Shown: piece after piece, positions 23,380-35,190 of the stretch
Numbering within the stretch: position 1 is the stretch's first letter
Layout of the letters: every line of letters starts with the position of its first letter
Assembly (NCBI GenBank): GCA_032433765.1
Contig: JAVIAB010000156.1
Coordinates: 86,060,269 to 86,124,268 of the forward strand
Reading direction: 5' to 3'
Source of the DNA: Megaustenia siamemsis
Lineage: Eukaryota; Mollusca; Gastropoda; Stylommatophora; Ariophantidae
Length of the DNA: 64,000 nucleotides
The notes under the pieces: generated by a model
Told to the model about the DNA's origin: nothing
What the model saw: only the letters and a program-made list of their open reading frames with translations
Database searches by the model: none
Made by a program: the position numbers and the translations under genes

Positions 23380-23402
23380 CGCCGGTTCATGTCTCGTACT
23401 TT

Positions 23403-24082
23403 ACCTATGTCCTATAGAGAGTGCCACTACACACCAGTACCTATGTCCTATAGAGAGTGGCACTACACACCAGTACCTATGTCCTATAGAGAGTGGCACT
23501 ACACACCAGTACCTATGTCCTATAGAGAGTGGCACTACACACCAGTACCTATGTCCTATAGAGAGTGCCACTACACACCAGTACCTATGTCCTATAGAGA
23601 GTGGCACTACACACCAGTACCTATGTCCTATAGAGAGTGCCACTACACACCAGTACCTATGTCCTATAGAGAGTGGCACTACACACCAGTACCTATGTCC
23701 TATAGAGAGTGGCACTACACACCAGTACCTATGTCCTATAGAGAGTGGCACTACACACCAGTACCTATGTCCTATAGAGAGTGCCACTACACACCAGTAC
23801 CTATGTCCTATAGAGAGTGCCACTACACACCAGTACCTATGTCCTATAGAGAGTGGCACTACACACCAGTACCTATGTCCTATAGAGAGTGGCACTACAC
23901 ACCAGTACCTATGTCCTATAGAGAGTGGCACTACACACCAGTACCTATGTCCTATAGAGAGTGCCACTACACACCAGTACCTATGTCCTATAGAGAGTGG
24001 CACTACACACCAGTACCTATGTCCTATAGAGAGTGCCACTACACACCAGTACCTATGTCCTATAGAGAGTGCCACTACACAC
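23403..24082. repeat. 36-bp minisatellite, about 19 copies
   Basis: The unit is CCTATGTCCTATAGAGAGTG followed by GCACTACACACCAGTA. Two versions differ by one base (GTGGCAC or GTGCCAC) and are otherwise identical, indicating recent homogenisation. Confidence 0.97.
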
Positions 24083-24109
24083 CATTAGTTTCTAAACAAC
24101 AGTCCGTAA

Positions 24110-24597
24110 AAATCGCACATGTAGACTCTGTACACAAACACACTATACCAACACCGCTAGCGGTAAACACATTTACTTGGAGTGTACACACACGATACCA
24201 ACACCGCTAGCGGTAAACACATTTACTTGGAGTGTATACACACTATATCAACACCGCTAGCGGTAAACACATTTAATTGTGGTGTACATACAGTATACCA
24301 ACACCGTAGGCGGTAAACACATTTACTTGGATGTGTACATACTTTACCAACACCGCTAGTAGTAAACACATATACTTGGATGTGTACACACACGATATCA
24401 ACACCGCTAGTAGTAAACACATATACTTGGATGTGTACACACACGATACCAACACTGCTAGTAGTAAACACATATACTTGGATGTGTACACACGCGATAT
24501 CAACACTGCTAGTAGTAAACACATATACTTGGATGTGTACACACACGATATCAACACTGCTAGTAGTAAACACATATACTTGGATGTGTACACACAA
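24110..24597. repeat. 51-bp minisatellite, about 9 copies
   Basis: The unit contains GTAAACACATATACTTGGAT and GTGTACACACACGATATC. Left copies carry the perfect 12-bp palindrome ACCGCTAGCGGT; right copies have ACCGCTAGTAGT or ACTGCTAGTAGT. Confidence 0.95.
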
Positions 24598-25539
24598 ACA
24601 CCCGAGTCATCAGTGAAGATAAACTAATAGTCCCGACAACGTAAAGTCTCTGTGCCCACACAACACCTACCAGGTTACACCTGTTTGATTGGCTGTACTC
24701 TTACGTCGCCATTGGTGCTATCCAAGAGATGCGAAGAAAGAACAACATCCACCATTAGACACACGCACTAAGTCTAGTAGGTCATCTCACGGGCTGTACC
24801 TAGAATTCTCCACTAATCCAATCGAGAATGTAACCAATGACTGAAACAAGGTTCCGTGTCTGAAATGTTTGAACAACACACCTGAGCGAGCGCTGCCCAA
24901 CAGACTTGAGTCGGGTGCACAGGTAAACTCTGACCTCTGCTCTAAATCGAGGGAGGCTGACAGGTTAAGGGAAGGGCAATCCTGTTCACCTTCTCAACGA
25001 AAGAACTCTCAACTCGTCGTCTCCTGCGTAACCGCTCAAGCTCAGGTACACATTTATATGCTGTTGTTAGCTTCGCCATCCTAGACTATGCTCACACAAC
25101 ATTTCAAGATCATGTTGTAGATAATGTTGCAGTGACGTGGCAAGTACTTGACGATGATGCTGATGTCTAAGCAGATGAGATTGCCATGTTTTGATCCTTC
25201 CCCTGCACAGTAATTCATGGACAGCGCTGGGACCTTGAGAGTTATTGTTGGTTACACAATGTTGTTGACAAGGTGGGTAAAGAACTTTGTCAACAGATAC
25301 ACTCTTAGTTCATGGAAGTAAATACACTCTTCTTTTTTCTTTCCTTCCTCATTTGCCTTTCAGCGTCGAGAGGAGATATAATTTGCGGTCTTTTGCTCTT
25401 CTCTTCGCTTCTCCTGCTGTTATGTTTCCTAGTGCTTCTAATATTCTATCGATCCATCTTTTTCCTGGTCGACCCTTGGGTCTGGTATTCTTGTAAAGTT
25501 TATTGAAGGCTCATTGTGTTGTGTTTTGATCTTTCTGCC
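24598..25539. other. Unique region, nothing recognised
   Basis: About 940 bases without tandem repeats. Short open frames (for example 24869-25084 and 25287-25496) have no recognisable domain and I do not call them genes. Confidence 0.5.
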
Positions 25540-25923
25540 TTGTCACGTGGCTAAAACATTGTATCTGTTGTTTCTTTATATATTCTATATCGGGGGTTAT
25601 TCCTAGCTTTTTTTCTCAGTTCTTCATTTCTGATCTTATCTCTCAGACTGTTTCCTGTCATTCGTCTAACACATTTAATCTCTGTAGAGGTTATTTTTCT
25701 TATTGTTCTTGCATCTAGGGTCCAGGTCTGGCATTGGTAGCACAACGTTGGGATGAAGATTGTATTATAGAGTACCCGTTTTGCCTCTAGAGTTATTTCC
25801 TTGTTGGACAATAGTGCTGATAGCTGTCCAACGTTTTGACAAGCTTTGTTGCATCTGGAGTCTATTTCTGCTGTTTGAAAATTGTCGTTTGTCACTAGAC
25901 TGCCTAGATATTTAAATTCCTCT
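25540..25923 (-). pseudogene. LINE family B, 3' part of reverse transcriptase ORF
   Basis: On the minus strand this encodes the C-terminal part of a LINE reverse transcriptase, beginning near 25923 with EEFKYLGSLVTNDN and running through NTIFIPTLCYQCQTW and MTGNSLRDKIRNEE to a stop near 25551. Its 5' continuation is at 30220-30600, because a family A LINE inserted here with a 9-bp duplication ACCTGTTTT. The same family recurs at 61690-63396. The 3' untranslated end is not clear. Confidence 0.8.
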
Positions 25924-26165
25924 ACCTGTTTTCTTCTGTTGGTCAGGTCAGGTAATTTTACCGGCTACTGTATGCAGTAAACAGTACAAACTGTGGCTGC
26001 CTTGCAGTAAGCTCGGGAGAGTAAAAGGCTAAGGGAGGGTACCCCGAAGTAAACAACCCCACTGCCTTGTGGGTCTGACTTTTTAGTCAAAGGCTAGCTG
26101 AGCCAGCCGTAAACAAACCGACGGAAGGCAAGAGAAAAGCAGCGTCGCAATTTCTTTGTACAATC

Positions 26166-27476
26166 ATGAATCGCCACAACAATAGAAATAACGACAACAA
26201 CGTTAAGGGGGATTCCCATAGAAAGCCCTCGTTCGGTAGGGGACATCATGTGCTACAGGTGATACCCGATCGTCATCATGCTACTGTAAGCAAAATAAAG
26301 ATAAAACAAACTCTAAAGATAGGTACTTGGAATGTGAGAGCACTCATGCAGCAGGGTAAACTAGAAAACATCATACAAGAAATGAAAAGAATGGGTTTAC
26401 AATTACTGGGACTTTGCGAAATGAGATACACCGGATCAGGGGAGATGTATTCTGATAAACATAAAATAATCTATTCTGGAGGTACTGAACACCAAAGAGG
26501 AGTAGGTATCATCTTGGATGCAGAAAGAACAAGAACAGTGAAAGGCTATTACCCAATATCTGACAGAGTCCTTTTAGTGAAATTGAATGGAAAGCCAATA
26601 GACATAAATCTTACACAAGTTTATGCACCAACAGCAGACAGACTAGAGGAAACAATTGATAAATTTTAGAACGAGTTAAATGAGGCACTTCATAAATGCA
26701 AACCACATGAAAACACCATAGTTCTAGGGGATTTTAACGCAAAAGTAGGAAAGGAAAGAGTTGAGGAAGTAGTTGGTCATTATGGCTTAGGCGAGAGGAA
26801 TGAAAGAGGTGAGAAACTGATTGACTGGGCAAGAACACACAACATGATGATAGGAAACACCTGGTTTAAGCAACATCCAAGACGTCTGTGGACATGGAAA
26901 AGCCCAGGGGACAACGCACGCAATCAAATTGACTATATAATGATAAGCAATAGATTTAGAAACAGCCTGGTGTGTGTGGAAACTAGACCAGGGGCAGATT
27001 GCAATAGTGATCATGTACCAGTTGTGGGAAAGCTTAGAGTAAAATTAAAAACAACAAAACGAGCCTCAGTTAACATCAAGTTAAATTTAGATTTATTAAA
27101 ATCAGACAAGAAGCTGCAAGACAAATATAAAATCACAATTCAGAACCGGTACAATGCAATAGAGAAGATACAAAGCATTGATAAACAGTAGAAAATGCTA
27201 AAAGAATCAATGCAACAAACATCAAAAGAGTTCATACCACCAGTAAGGACAAATTCAAGAAAGAAATGGATGACAGACGACATTTTGCAGCTAATGGATA
27301 CAAGAAGAAGAAATAAAGAAAATAAAGATGAGTATAAGAGATTAAATAAAGAAACTGTAGTAAAATGCAATGAAGCAAAAGAAGCATGGCTAAAAGAGAG
27401 ATGCAAAGAGATCCAAATGCAACAAAAAGGAGATTCTAAATCGATAAAGTTATATAGAAACAAACTGAGGAATTAA
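26166..27476 (+). pseudogene. LINE family A apurinic-type endonuclease and linker
   Basis: The encoded domain would nick target DNA to prime reverse transcription. Visible motifs are KIGTWNVRAL, LGLCEMRYTG (catalytic Glu), TQVYAPT, VLGDFNAKVG (Asp and Asn), NQIDYIMI and SDHVPV (final Asp-His pair), the full APE-like set. One frame carries the region, but stops fall at 26667, 27189 and 27474. A conserved-looking linker, KKWMTDDILQLMD, follows. The first ATG at 26166 opens a basic N-terminus of about 50 residues before the nuclease. Confidence 0.88.
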
Positions 27477-27589
27477 CAGGAAGAAAAACGCAATCAAAAA
27501 ATGGATGTCTAAGATCAAAGGAAGGAGAACTGTTGATTGATCAAGAAAACATAAGGGAACGATGGACAGAATAGATTAAAGATCTTTAT

Positions 27590-28394
27590 AATGATGAACG
27601 AACAGAAGTAAATATTAAGGATAATGGAGAAAGACCAGAAATACTCAGAGAAGAAGTGGAAGACGCCTTGCGCAATATGAAAGCAGGCAAAGCTCCTGGA
27701 CCAGATAATATAACTAAAGAAGAGATTGAAGCCATGGGTGATTTTGGAATAGAAGTAATAAAAAAAATATTGAACGATATCTACAACAGCGGATATATAC
27801 CAGACGACATGCTCAAATCAATATTCATAGCCCTACCAAAGAAATCGGGTGCGATTGAATGCGATGATCATCGCACAATAAGCCTTATGAGTCATATGAC
27901 TAAGATATTACTCAGAATCATCATGCGAAGAGTGCGAAACACAATCAGTCCAGAAATTAGCGATGAACAGTGTGGTTTTGTTAGAGATAAAGGAACAAGC
28001 AATGCCATTTATATCATAAGATCTTTAGTAGAAAGAGCCATAGAGGTGAAAACAGATCTATACCTATGTTTCATAGATTACACCAAGGCATTTGACAAAG
28101 TAAAGCACCAAGAAATAATCAACATTTTAGAAAGCATAAACGTAGACAGCAAAGATCTAAGAATAATAAAGAACATGTACTGGCAACAAACAGCGGCCAT
28201 AAGAACTGGAAACCAATTGGGGAATGCTTCAACAAATAAAACAAGGTGTTAGACAAGGTTGTGTGCTGTCACCAGATTTGTTTAATATTTATAGTGAGGT
28301 TATTTTAAGATCCATAAGGGGCATGCCTGGAATAACAATTGGAGGTCATAATATAAATAATCTAAGGTATGCTGATGATACAGTCTTAATCGCT
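27590..28394 (+). pseudogene. LINE family A reverse transcriptase, N-terminal half
   Basis: Visible motifs are [64 protein letters not shown] and the catalytic YADD in [13 protein letters not shown]. The frame changes once before 27656 and again near 28225. Translation is cut at 28394 by the inverted insertion and resumes at 29443. Confidence 0.9.
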
Positions 28395-29442
28395 CATCAT
28401 CATCATGTGCCATACCGGTTGGCGTTAGCGATCATGTCCCTCCACAATCTTTTATCTACAGTGCATTGTATCAGTTCTGTTGTTGACTGTTTTCCATGCC
28501 CTGACACCAAGCTATCCAGTATTTTCTCTCTTTGTCGTCCGCGATCTCTCTTTCCTTTTATTTTGCCAGTTGTAACCAAGTATTCCAACTTTCCTCTTCT
28601 CATGATGTGCCCGAAAAATGTTGATTGCTTCTTCTGATGTTTTTTAAGAGCACCCTTTTTGTGTTAGCCTCTTTGAGAACTTCCTCATTGGTCTTTTTCG
28701 CTGTCCAGGGAACTTTCAACATTCTTCTGAGAAATTCCATCTCTGTGGCCTCTAATCGTCTTTTCATTTGTTTTTCTACTGTCCATGATTCGCTTCCATA
28801 GGTCAGAATTAGTTCTATAAAGCATCGATGAACTCTCTTTCTCATTTTTATTGACATAGATTTGTTGCATAAGATATTTTTCATTTTCTGAAATGCTATT
28901 TTGGCCTGAGCTATTCTGCTTTTTATTTCTGTTGTGCATCTCGCATCTGATGTTATTATTGTGCCCAAGTATTTGAAATGTTGCACTTGTTTCAGATTTG
29001 TCTCGTTTATTTTTATGCTGCATGATGGTGGTGATTGTTTCTTCGATATAACCATTACTTCTGTATTCTTACTATTCAGACTGAGACCTTTCTTGTTGCT
29101 TTCTTTTACTATTATGTCTATCATTTCTTGTAGTGCGTTCTCTGTCTCTGCTATTAAGACTGTGTCATCCGCATATCACAAATTATTTTTGTTGTGACCC
29201 TTGACTTCAATTCTTTTTTTGTCTACTATTGATCTCATAATATGTTCGCTGTAAAGTGAAAACAAATCCGGTGACAGAACACAACCTTCTCTGACTCCTT
29301 TCTTTATATATTGGAATTGTTCTGTTTGGTTGTTAATTCGTATAGCTGCTGTTTGTTGCCAGTACATGTTTTTTATGATTCGCAGATCCTTGCCATCAAT
29401 GTTTAATTTCTCCAGTATATTGATTATTTCCACATGCTAAGA
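28395..29442 (-). mobile_element. 5'-truncated family A-type LINE nested in LINE A
   Basis: A 1048-bp minus-strand copy with 9-bp duplications TTAATCGCT at 28386-28394 and 29443-29451. Its 3' end is a short (CAT)n/(ATG)n tail at 28395-28405, and its 5' end breaks inside the reverse transcriptase. Read on the minus strand it shows [25 protein letters not shown], a damaged stretch where YADD belongs near 29175, FKYLGTIITSDARC, LTYGSESWTVEKQ and [15 protein letters not shown]. It is pseudogenic and similar to, but diverged from, its host. Confidence 0.9.
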
Positions 29443-30199
29443 TTAATCGCTAAGAGTGAAAATGAGTTACAAGAAATGTTGGACATTATAGTGAAGGAAA
29501 GCAAAAATAAAGGACTCAGCTTTAATAGCAAAAAGACAGAGGTAATGGTAAAAACAAAGAAAAAGACATCATCTCAGTGCAAAATAAAGACAAGTGGAAC
29601 AATATTAAAACAGGTAAATGAATTTAAATATTTGGGAACTTTGTTAACCTCAGACGGAAGATGTACAAAAGAGGTGAGATGCAGAATGGCTCAGGCAAAA
29701 GCAGCTTTCCAAAAAACGAGGAAGATACTATACAATCCATTTATGACAATAGAAACAATAAAAAGAGTTCTTAAATGTTATGTAGAGCCAGTCTTAACAT
29801 ATGGATGCGAATCATGGACAATAGGACAACAGACAAGAAAATCACTGGAGTCTGTAGAAATGTGGTTTTACAGAAGAATGTTGAGAATACCATGGACAGC
29901 TAAGAAGAGTAATGAAGATGTTCTGAGAGAGGTCAAAGCAAAAAGAGAGCTAATCTCCAATGTTAGGAAGAGACAATCATCATTTTTTTTGCCATGTAAT
30001 GAGAAGAGAACAACTGGAATATATTGTAACAACTGGAAAAATTGAGGGACGAAGAGATAGAGGGAAGCAAAGAGAAAAAATACCAGACAGCTTAAGAGAA
30101 TGGCTTGGCAGAAGGTCAACAACAGAAATGATAGATAGCTGCCGAGATGGAAAGTTGTGGAGAGACGTGATCACCTACGCCAGTAGGCCTGGTACTTGA
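29443..30199 (+). pseudogene. LINE family A reverse transcriptase, C-terminal half
   Basis: This continues the frame cut at 28394: SENELQEMLDIIVKES, FNSKKTEVMV, FKYLGTLLTSDGRC, LTYGCESWTIGQQ and RRMLRIPWTAKKSNEDV. A frameshift near 29985 moves the last part into another frame (HVMRREQLEYIVTTGKIEG), ending at a stop just before the (GAT)n tail. Confidence 0.88.
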
Positions 30200-30219
30200 T
30201 GATGATGATGACCTGTTTT

Positions 30220-30600
30220 AGTTGCTTGCCTTCTATAGTTATGTTGATGTTATGTTTCTCTTTTGTGACATTCATGATTTCTGTTTTGTTGATGTTGATT
30301 TTCATGTTGTATTTTGATAATTCCATCTGAGCAGTATTTTATTTCTAGAATGTTCTTTGCAAGTTCTGGGTCGATTATAAATCCTACTACGTGTGTTACT
30401 CTTTCTGTGCTGTCGACGACTGAGAATATTATAGTGTAGTTCATGTGTGTTTTCTTTATCTGTTGTCCTTTTACTCTGGTGTCTGCTAATCCTAGTATTT
30501 TAATTTTTCATTTTGACATTTCTTCTATTAGTTCAACTTCTTTTATTTTTTATTCTGCATATGTTATTGGTTTGCTACTTTCTGTCTATCTCCATTCTCT
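30220..30600 (-). pseudogene. LINE family B, 5' part: endonuclease joined to RT by deletion
   Basis: Read on the minus strand, a fragment of APE-type endonuclease (KIKILGLADTRVKG, then VTHVVGFIIDPELAKNI) runs directly into the 3' part of a reverse transcriptase (NINIT-like sequence before KQLKQ). About 2 kb expected between them is missing. The element continues left at 25923 across the family A insertion. Stops are present. Confidence 0.65.
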
Positions 30601-30708
30601 GTGATTTCTGTGAGCATAGAAACATGTACCCCCTACCGACCTGCTATGCCAGGAGCTAAGGTAAGGGCTAAACTTACAAACAAACGTTGGGCGTTTAGCC
30701 CGGCACAC

Positions 30709-32463
30709 TTAGTTATAGAAATAGATGCACTCTTAGATATAGAAATAGATGCACTTTTAGATATAGAAATAGATGCACTCTTAGTTATAGAAATAGATAC
30801 ACTTTTAGTTATAGAAATAGATGCACTTTTAGATATAGAAATAGATGCACTCTTAGATATAGAAATATATACACTTTTAGTTATAGAAATAGATGCACTC
30901 TTAGTTATAGAAATAGATGAACTCTTAGATATAGAAATAGATGCACTCTTAGATATAGCAATAGATGCACTCTTAGTTATAGAAATAGATGCACTCTTAG
31001 ATATAGAAATAGATGCACTATTAGTTATAGAAATAGATGCACTTTTAGATATAGAAATAGATGCACTCTTAGATATAAAAATAGATACACTTTTAGTTAT
31101 AGAAATAGATGCACTCTTAGTTTTAGAAATAGATGCACTCTTAGGTATAGAAATAGATGCACTCTTAGTTATAGAAATAGATGCACTCTTAGATATAGAA
31201 ATAGATGTACTCTTAGATATAGAAATAGATGCACTCTTAGATATAGAAATAGATGCACTCTTAGTTATAGAAATAGATGCACTCTTAGATATAGAAATAG
31301 ATGCACTCTGAGTTATAGAAATAGATGCACTCTTAGATATAGAAATAGATGCACTCTTAGATATAGAAATAGATGCACTCTTAGATATAGAAATAGATGC
31401 ACTCTTAGTTATAGAAATTGATGCACTCTTAGATATAGAAATAGATGCACTCTTAGTTATAGAAATATATGCACTCTTAGATATAGAAATAGATGCACTC
31501 TTAGTTATAGAAATAGATGCACTCTTAGTTATAGAAATAGATGCACTCTTAGTTATAGAAATAGATGCACTCTTAGTTATAGAAATAGATGCACTTTTAG
31601 ATATAGAAATAGATGCACTCTTAATTATAGAAATAGATGCACTCTTAGATATAGAAATAGATGCACTCTTAGATATAGAAATAGATGCACTCTTAGTTAT
31701 AGAAATAGATGCACTCTTAGTTATAGAAATAGATGTACTTTTAGTTATAGAAATAGATGCACTCTTAGTTATAGAAATAGATGCACTCTTAGTTATAGAA
31801 ATAGATGCACTTTTAGTTATAGAAATAGATGCACTTTTAGTTATAGAAATAGATGCACTTTTAGCTATAGAAATAGATGTACTCTTAGATATAGAAATAG
31901 ATGCTCTCTTAGATATAAAAATAGATGCACTCTTAGTTATAGAAATAGATGCATTCTTAGTTATAGAAATAGATACACTTTTAGTTATAGAAATAGATGC
32001 ACTCTTAGTTATAGAAATAGATGCACTCTTAGATATAGAAATATATGCACTCTTAGTTATAGAAATAGATGCACTCTTAGTTATCGAAATAGATACACTT
32101 TTAGTTATAGAAATAGATGCACTCTTAGTTATAGAAATAGATGCACTCTTAGATATAGAAATAGATGTGCTCTTAGTTATAGAAATAGATGCACTTTTAG
32201 TTATAGAAGTAGATGCACTTTTAGTTATAGAAATAGATGTACTCTTAGTTATAGAAATAGATGTACTCTTAGTTATAGAAATAGATACACACTTAGTTAT
32301 AGAAATAGATGTACTCTTAGATATAGATATAGAAATAGATACACACTTAGTTATAGAAATAGATGTACTCTTAGATATAGAAATAGATGCACTCTTAGTT
32401 ATAGAAATAGATGCACTCTTAGATATAGAAATAGATGCACACTTAGTTATATAAATAGATGCA
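30709..32463. repeat. 24-bp minisatellite, about 73 copies
   Basis: The unit is GATATAGAAATAGATGCACT plus CTTA, with GATATAG alternating with GTTATAG. The 651-residue minus frame of SISKSA repeats is a by-product of the stop-free unit. Confidence 0.97.
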
Positions 32464-32585
32464 CGACTGACAACTGACGACTCCAGTTCTATGTTGGTTG
32501 ATAAGTCTTCTTTCACGGCCACCAAGTTTCTCATTTCTGGCTGAGTATATGTAAAATCGATGGTGTTTTTGCGGTCATGACGTGT

Positions 32586-35190
32586 CATATCTAACTTCTC
32601 TGAATGTTCTTATCTTCTATCATATCTAACTTCTCTGAAAGTTCTTATCTTCTACCATATCTAACTTCTCTGAAAGTTCTTATCTTCTATCATATCTAAC
32701 TTCTCTGAAAGTTCTTATCTTCTATCATATCTAACTTCTCTGAAAGTTCTTATCTTCTACCATATCTAACTTCTCTGAAAGTTCTTATCTTCTATCATAT
32801 CTAACTTCTCTGAAAGTTCTTATCTTCTACCATATCTAACTTCTCTGAATGTTCTTATCTTCTATCATATCTAACTTCTCTGAATGTTCTTATCTTCTAT
32901 CATATCTAACTTCTCTGAAAGTTCATATCTTCTATCATATCTAACTTCTATAAATGTTCTTATCTTCTATCATATCTAACTTCTCTGAATGTTCTTATCT
33001 TCTACCATATCTAACTTCTCTGAATGTTCTTATCTTCTATCATATCTAACTTCTATAAATGTTCTTATCTTCTATCATATCTAACTTCTATAAAAGTTCT
33101 TATCTTCTATCATATCTAACTTCTATAAAAGTTCTTATCTTCTATCATATCTAACTTCTATAAATGTTCTTATCTTCTACCATATCTAACTTCTCTGAAA
33201 GTTCTTATCTTCTACCATATCTAACTTCTCTGAAAGTTCTTATCTTCTATCTTATCTAACTTCTCTGAATGTTCTTATCTTCTACCATATCTAACTTCTC
33301 TGAATGTGGTTATGCTCTACCATATATAACTTCTCTGAAAGTTCTTATCTTCTATCATATCTAACTTCTCACAATGTGGTTATGCTCTACCATATATAAC
33401 TTCTCTGAAAGTTCTTATCTTCTACCATATCTAACTTCTCTGAATGTTCTTATCTTCTACCATATCTAACTTCTCTGAATGTTCTTATCTTCTATCATAT
33501 CTAACTTCTCTCAATGTTCTTATCTTCTATCATATCTAACTTCTCTGAAAGTTCTTATCTTCTATCATATCTAACTTCTCTGAATGTTCTTATCTTCTAT
33601 CATATCTAACTTCTCTCAATGTTCTTATCTTCTATCATATCTAACTTCTCTGAAAGTTCTTATCTTCTATCATATCTACTACTCTCAATGCGGTTATGCT
33701 CTGCCATATCTACTTCTCTCAATGCGGTTATGCCCTGCCATATCTACTTCTCTCAATGTGGTTATGCTCTGCCATATCTAACTTCTCTCAATGCGGTTAT
33801 GCTCTGCCATATCTACTTCTCTCAATGCGGTTATGCTCTGCCATATCTACTTCTCTCAATGCGGTTATGCTCTGCCATATCTACTTCTCTCAATGTGGTT
33901 ATGCTCTGCCATATCTACTTCTCTCAATGTGGTTATGCTCTGCCATATCTACTTCTCTCAATGTGGTTATGCTCTGCCATATCTACTTCTCTCAATGCGG
34001 TTATGCTCTGCCATATCTACTTCTCTCAATGCGGTTATGCTCTGCCATATCTAACTACTCTCAATGTGGTTATGCTCTGCCATATCTACTTCTCTCAATG
34101 TGGTTATGCTCTGCCATATCTACTTCTCTCAATGTGGTTATGCTCTGCCATATCTACTTCTCTCAATGTGGTTATGCTCTGCCATATCTACTTCTCTCAA
34201 TGCGGTTATGCTCTGCCATATCTACTTCTCTCAATGCGGTTATGCTCTGCCATATCTACTTCTCTCAATGCGGTTATGCTCTGCCATATCTAACTTCTCT
34301 GAAAGTTCTTATCTTCTACCATATCTAACTTCTCTCAATGTGGTTATGCTCTGCCATATCTAACTTCTCTCAATGTGGTTATGCTCTGCCATATCTAACT
34401 TCTCTCAATGTGGTTATGCTCTGCCATATCTAACTTCTCTGAAAGTTCTTATCTTCTACCATATCTAACTTCTCTCAATGTGGTTATGCTCTGCCATATC
34501 TAACTTCTCTGAAAGTTCTTATCTTCTACCATATCTAACTTCTCTCAATGTGGTTATGCTCTGCCATATCTAACTTCTCTCAATGTGGTTATGCTCTGCC
34601 ATATCTAACTTCTCTCAATGTGGTTATGCTCTGCCATATCTAACTTCTCTCAATGTGGTTATGCTCTGCCATATCTAACTTCTCTCAATGTGGTTATGCT
34701 CTGCCATATCTACTTCTCTCAATGTGGTTATGCTCTGCCATATCTACTTCTCTCAATGTGGTTATGCTCTGCCATATCTACTACTCTCAATGTGGTTATG
34801 CTCTGCCATATCTACTACTCTCAATGTGGTTATGCTCTGCCATATCTACTACTCTCAATGTGGTTATGCTCTGCCATATCTACTACTCTCAATGTGGTTA
34901 TGCTCTGCCATATCTACTTCTCTCAATGTGGTTATGCTCTGCCATATCTACTTCTCTCAATGTGGTTATGCTCTGCCATATCTACTTCTCTCAATGTGGT
35001 TATGCTCTGCCATATCTACTACTCTCATTGTGGTTATGCTCTGCCATATCTACTTCTCTCAATGTGGTTATGCTCTGCCATATCTACTTCTCTCAATGTG
35101 GTTATGCTCTGCCATATCTACTACTCTCAATGTGGTTATGCTCTATGATATCTAACTTCTCTCAATGCGGTTATGCTCTATGATATCTAA
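32586..35190. repeat. 35/34-bp minisatellite, about 75 copies, two subfamilies
   Basis: Left units (35 bp) read CATATCTAACTTCTCTGAAA then GTTCTTATCTTCTAC. Right units, mainly from 33672, read CATATCTACTTCTCTCAATG then TGGTTATGCTCTGC. Many right units lack one A (CTACTTC for CTAACTTC), giving 34 bp. The two types are intermingled at about 33300-33420 and 34290-34540. Confidence 0.97.

Larger units (their letters stand above)
25933..30210 (+). mobile_element. LINE family A (RTE-like), full length but broken
   Basis: A non-LTR retrotransposon bounded by the 9-bp duplication ACCTGTTTT at 25924-25932 and 30211-30219. Without the nested insertion and its duplication it is about 3.2 kb, as in RTE elements. 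It has a 5' leader (25933-26165), an APE-type endonuclease, a reverse transcriptase and a (GAT)n 3' tail at about 30197-30210. Several in-frame stops and frameshifts disable it. Clade assignment rests on size, domain order and tail, not on a tree. Confidence 0.85.

Noticed and set aside
24869..25496. Short frames of 64-71 residues as small genes
   Set aside because: No domain, conserved context or start signal could be seen.
30633..32588. 651-residue minus-strand SISKSA-repeat frame as a possible secreted or silk-like protein
   Set aside because: It is the complement of a 24-bp stop-free unit; there is no signal peptide, and the plus strand is equally open.
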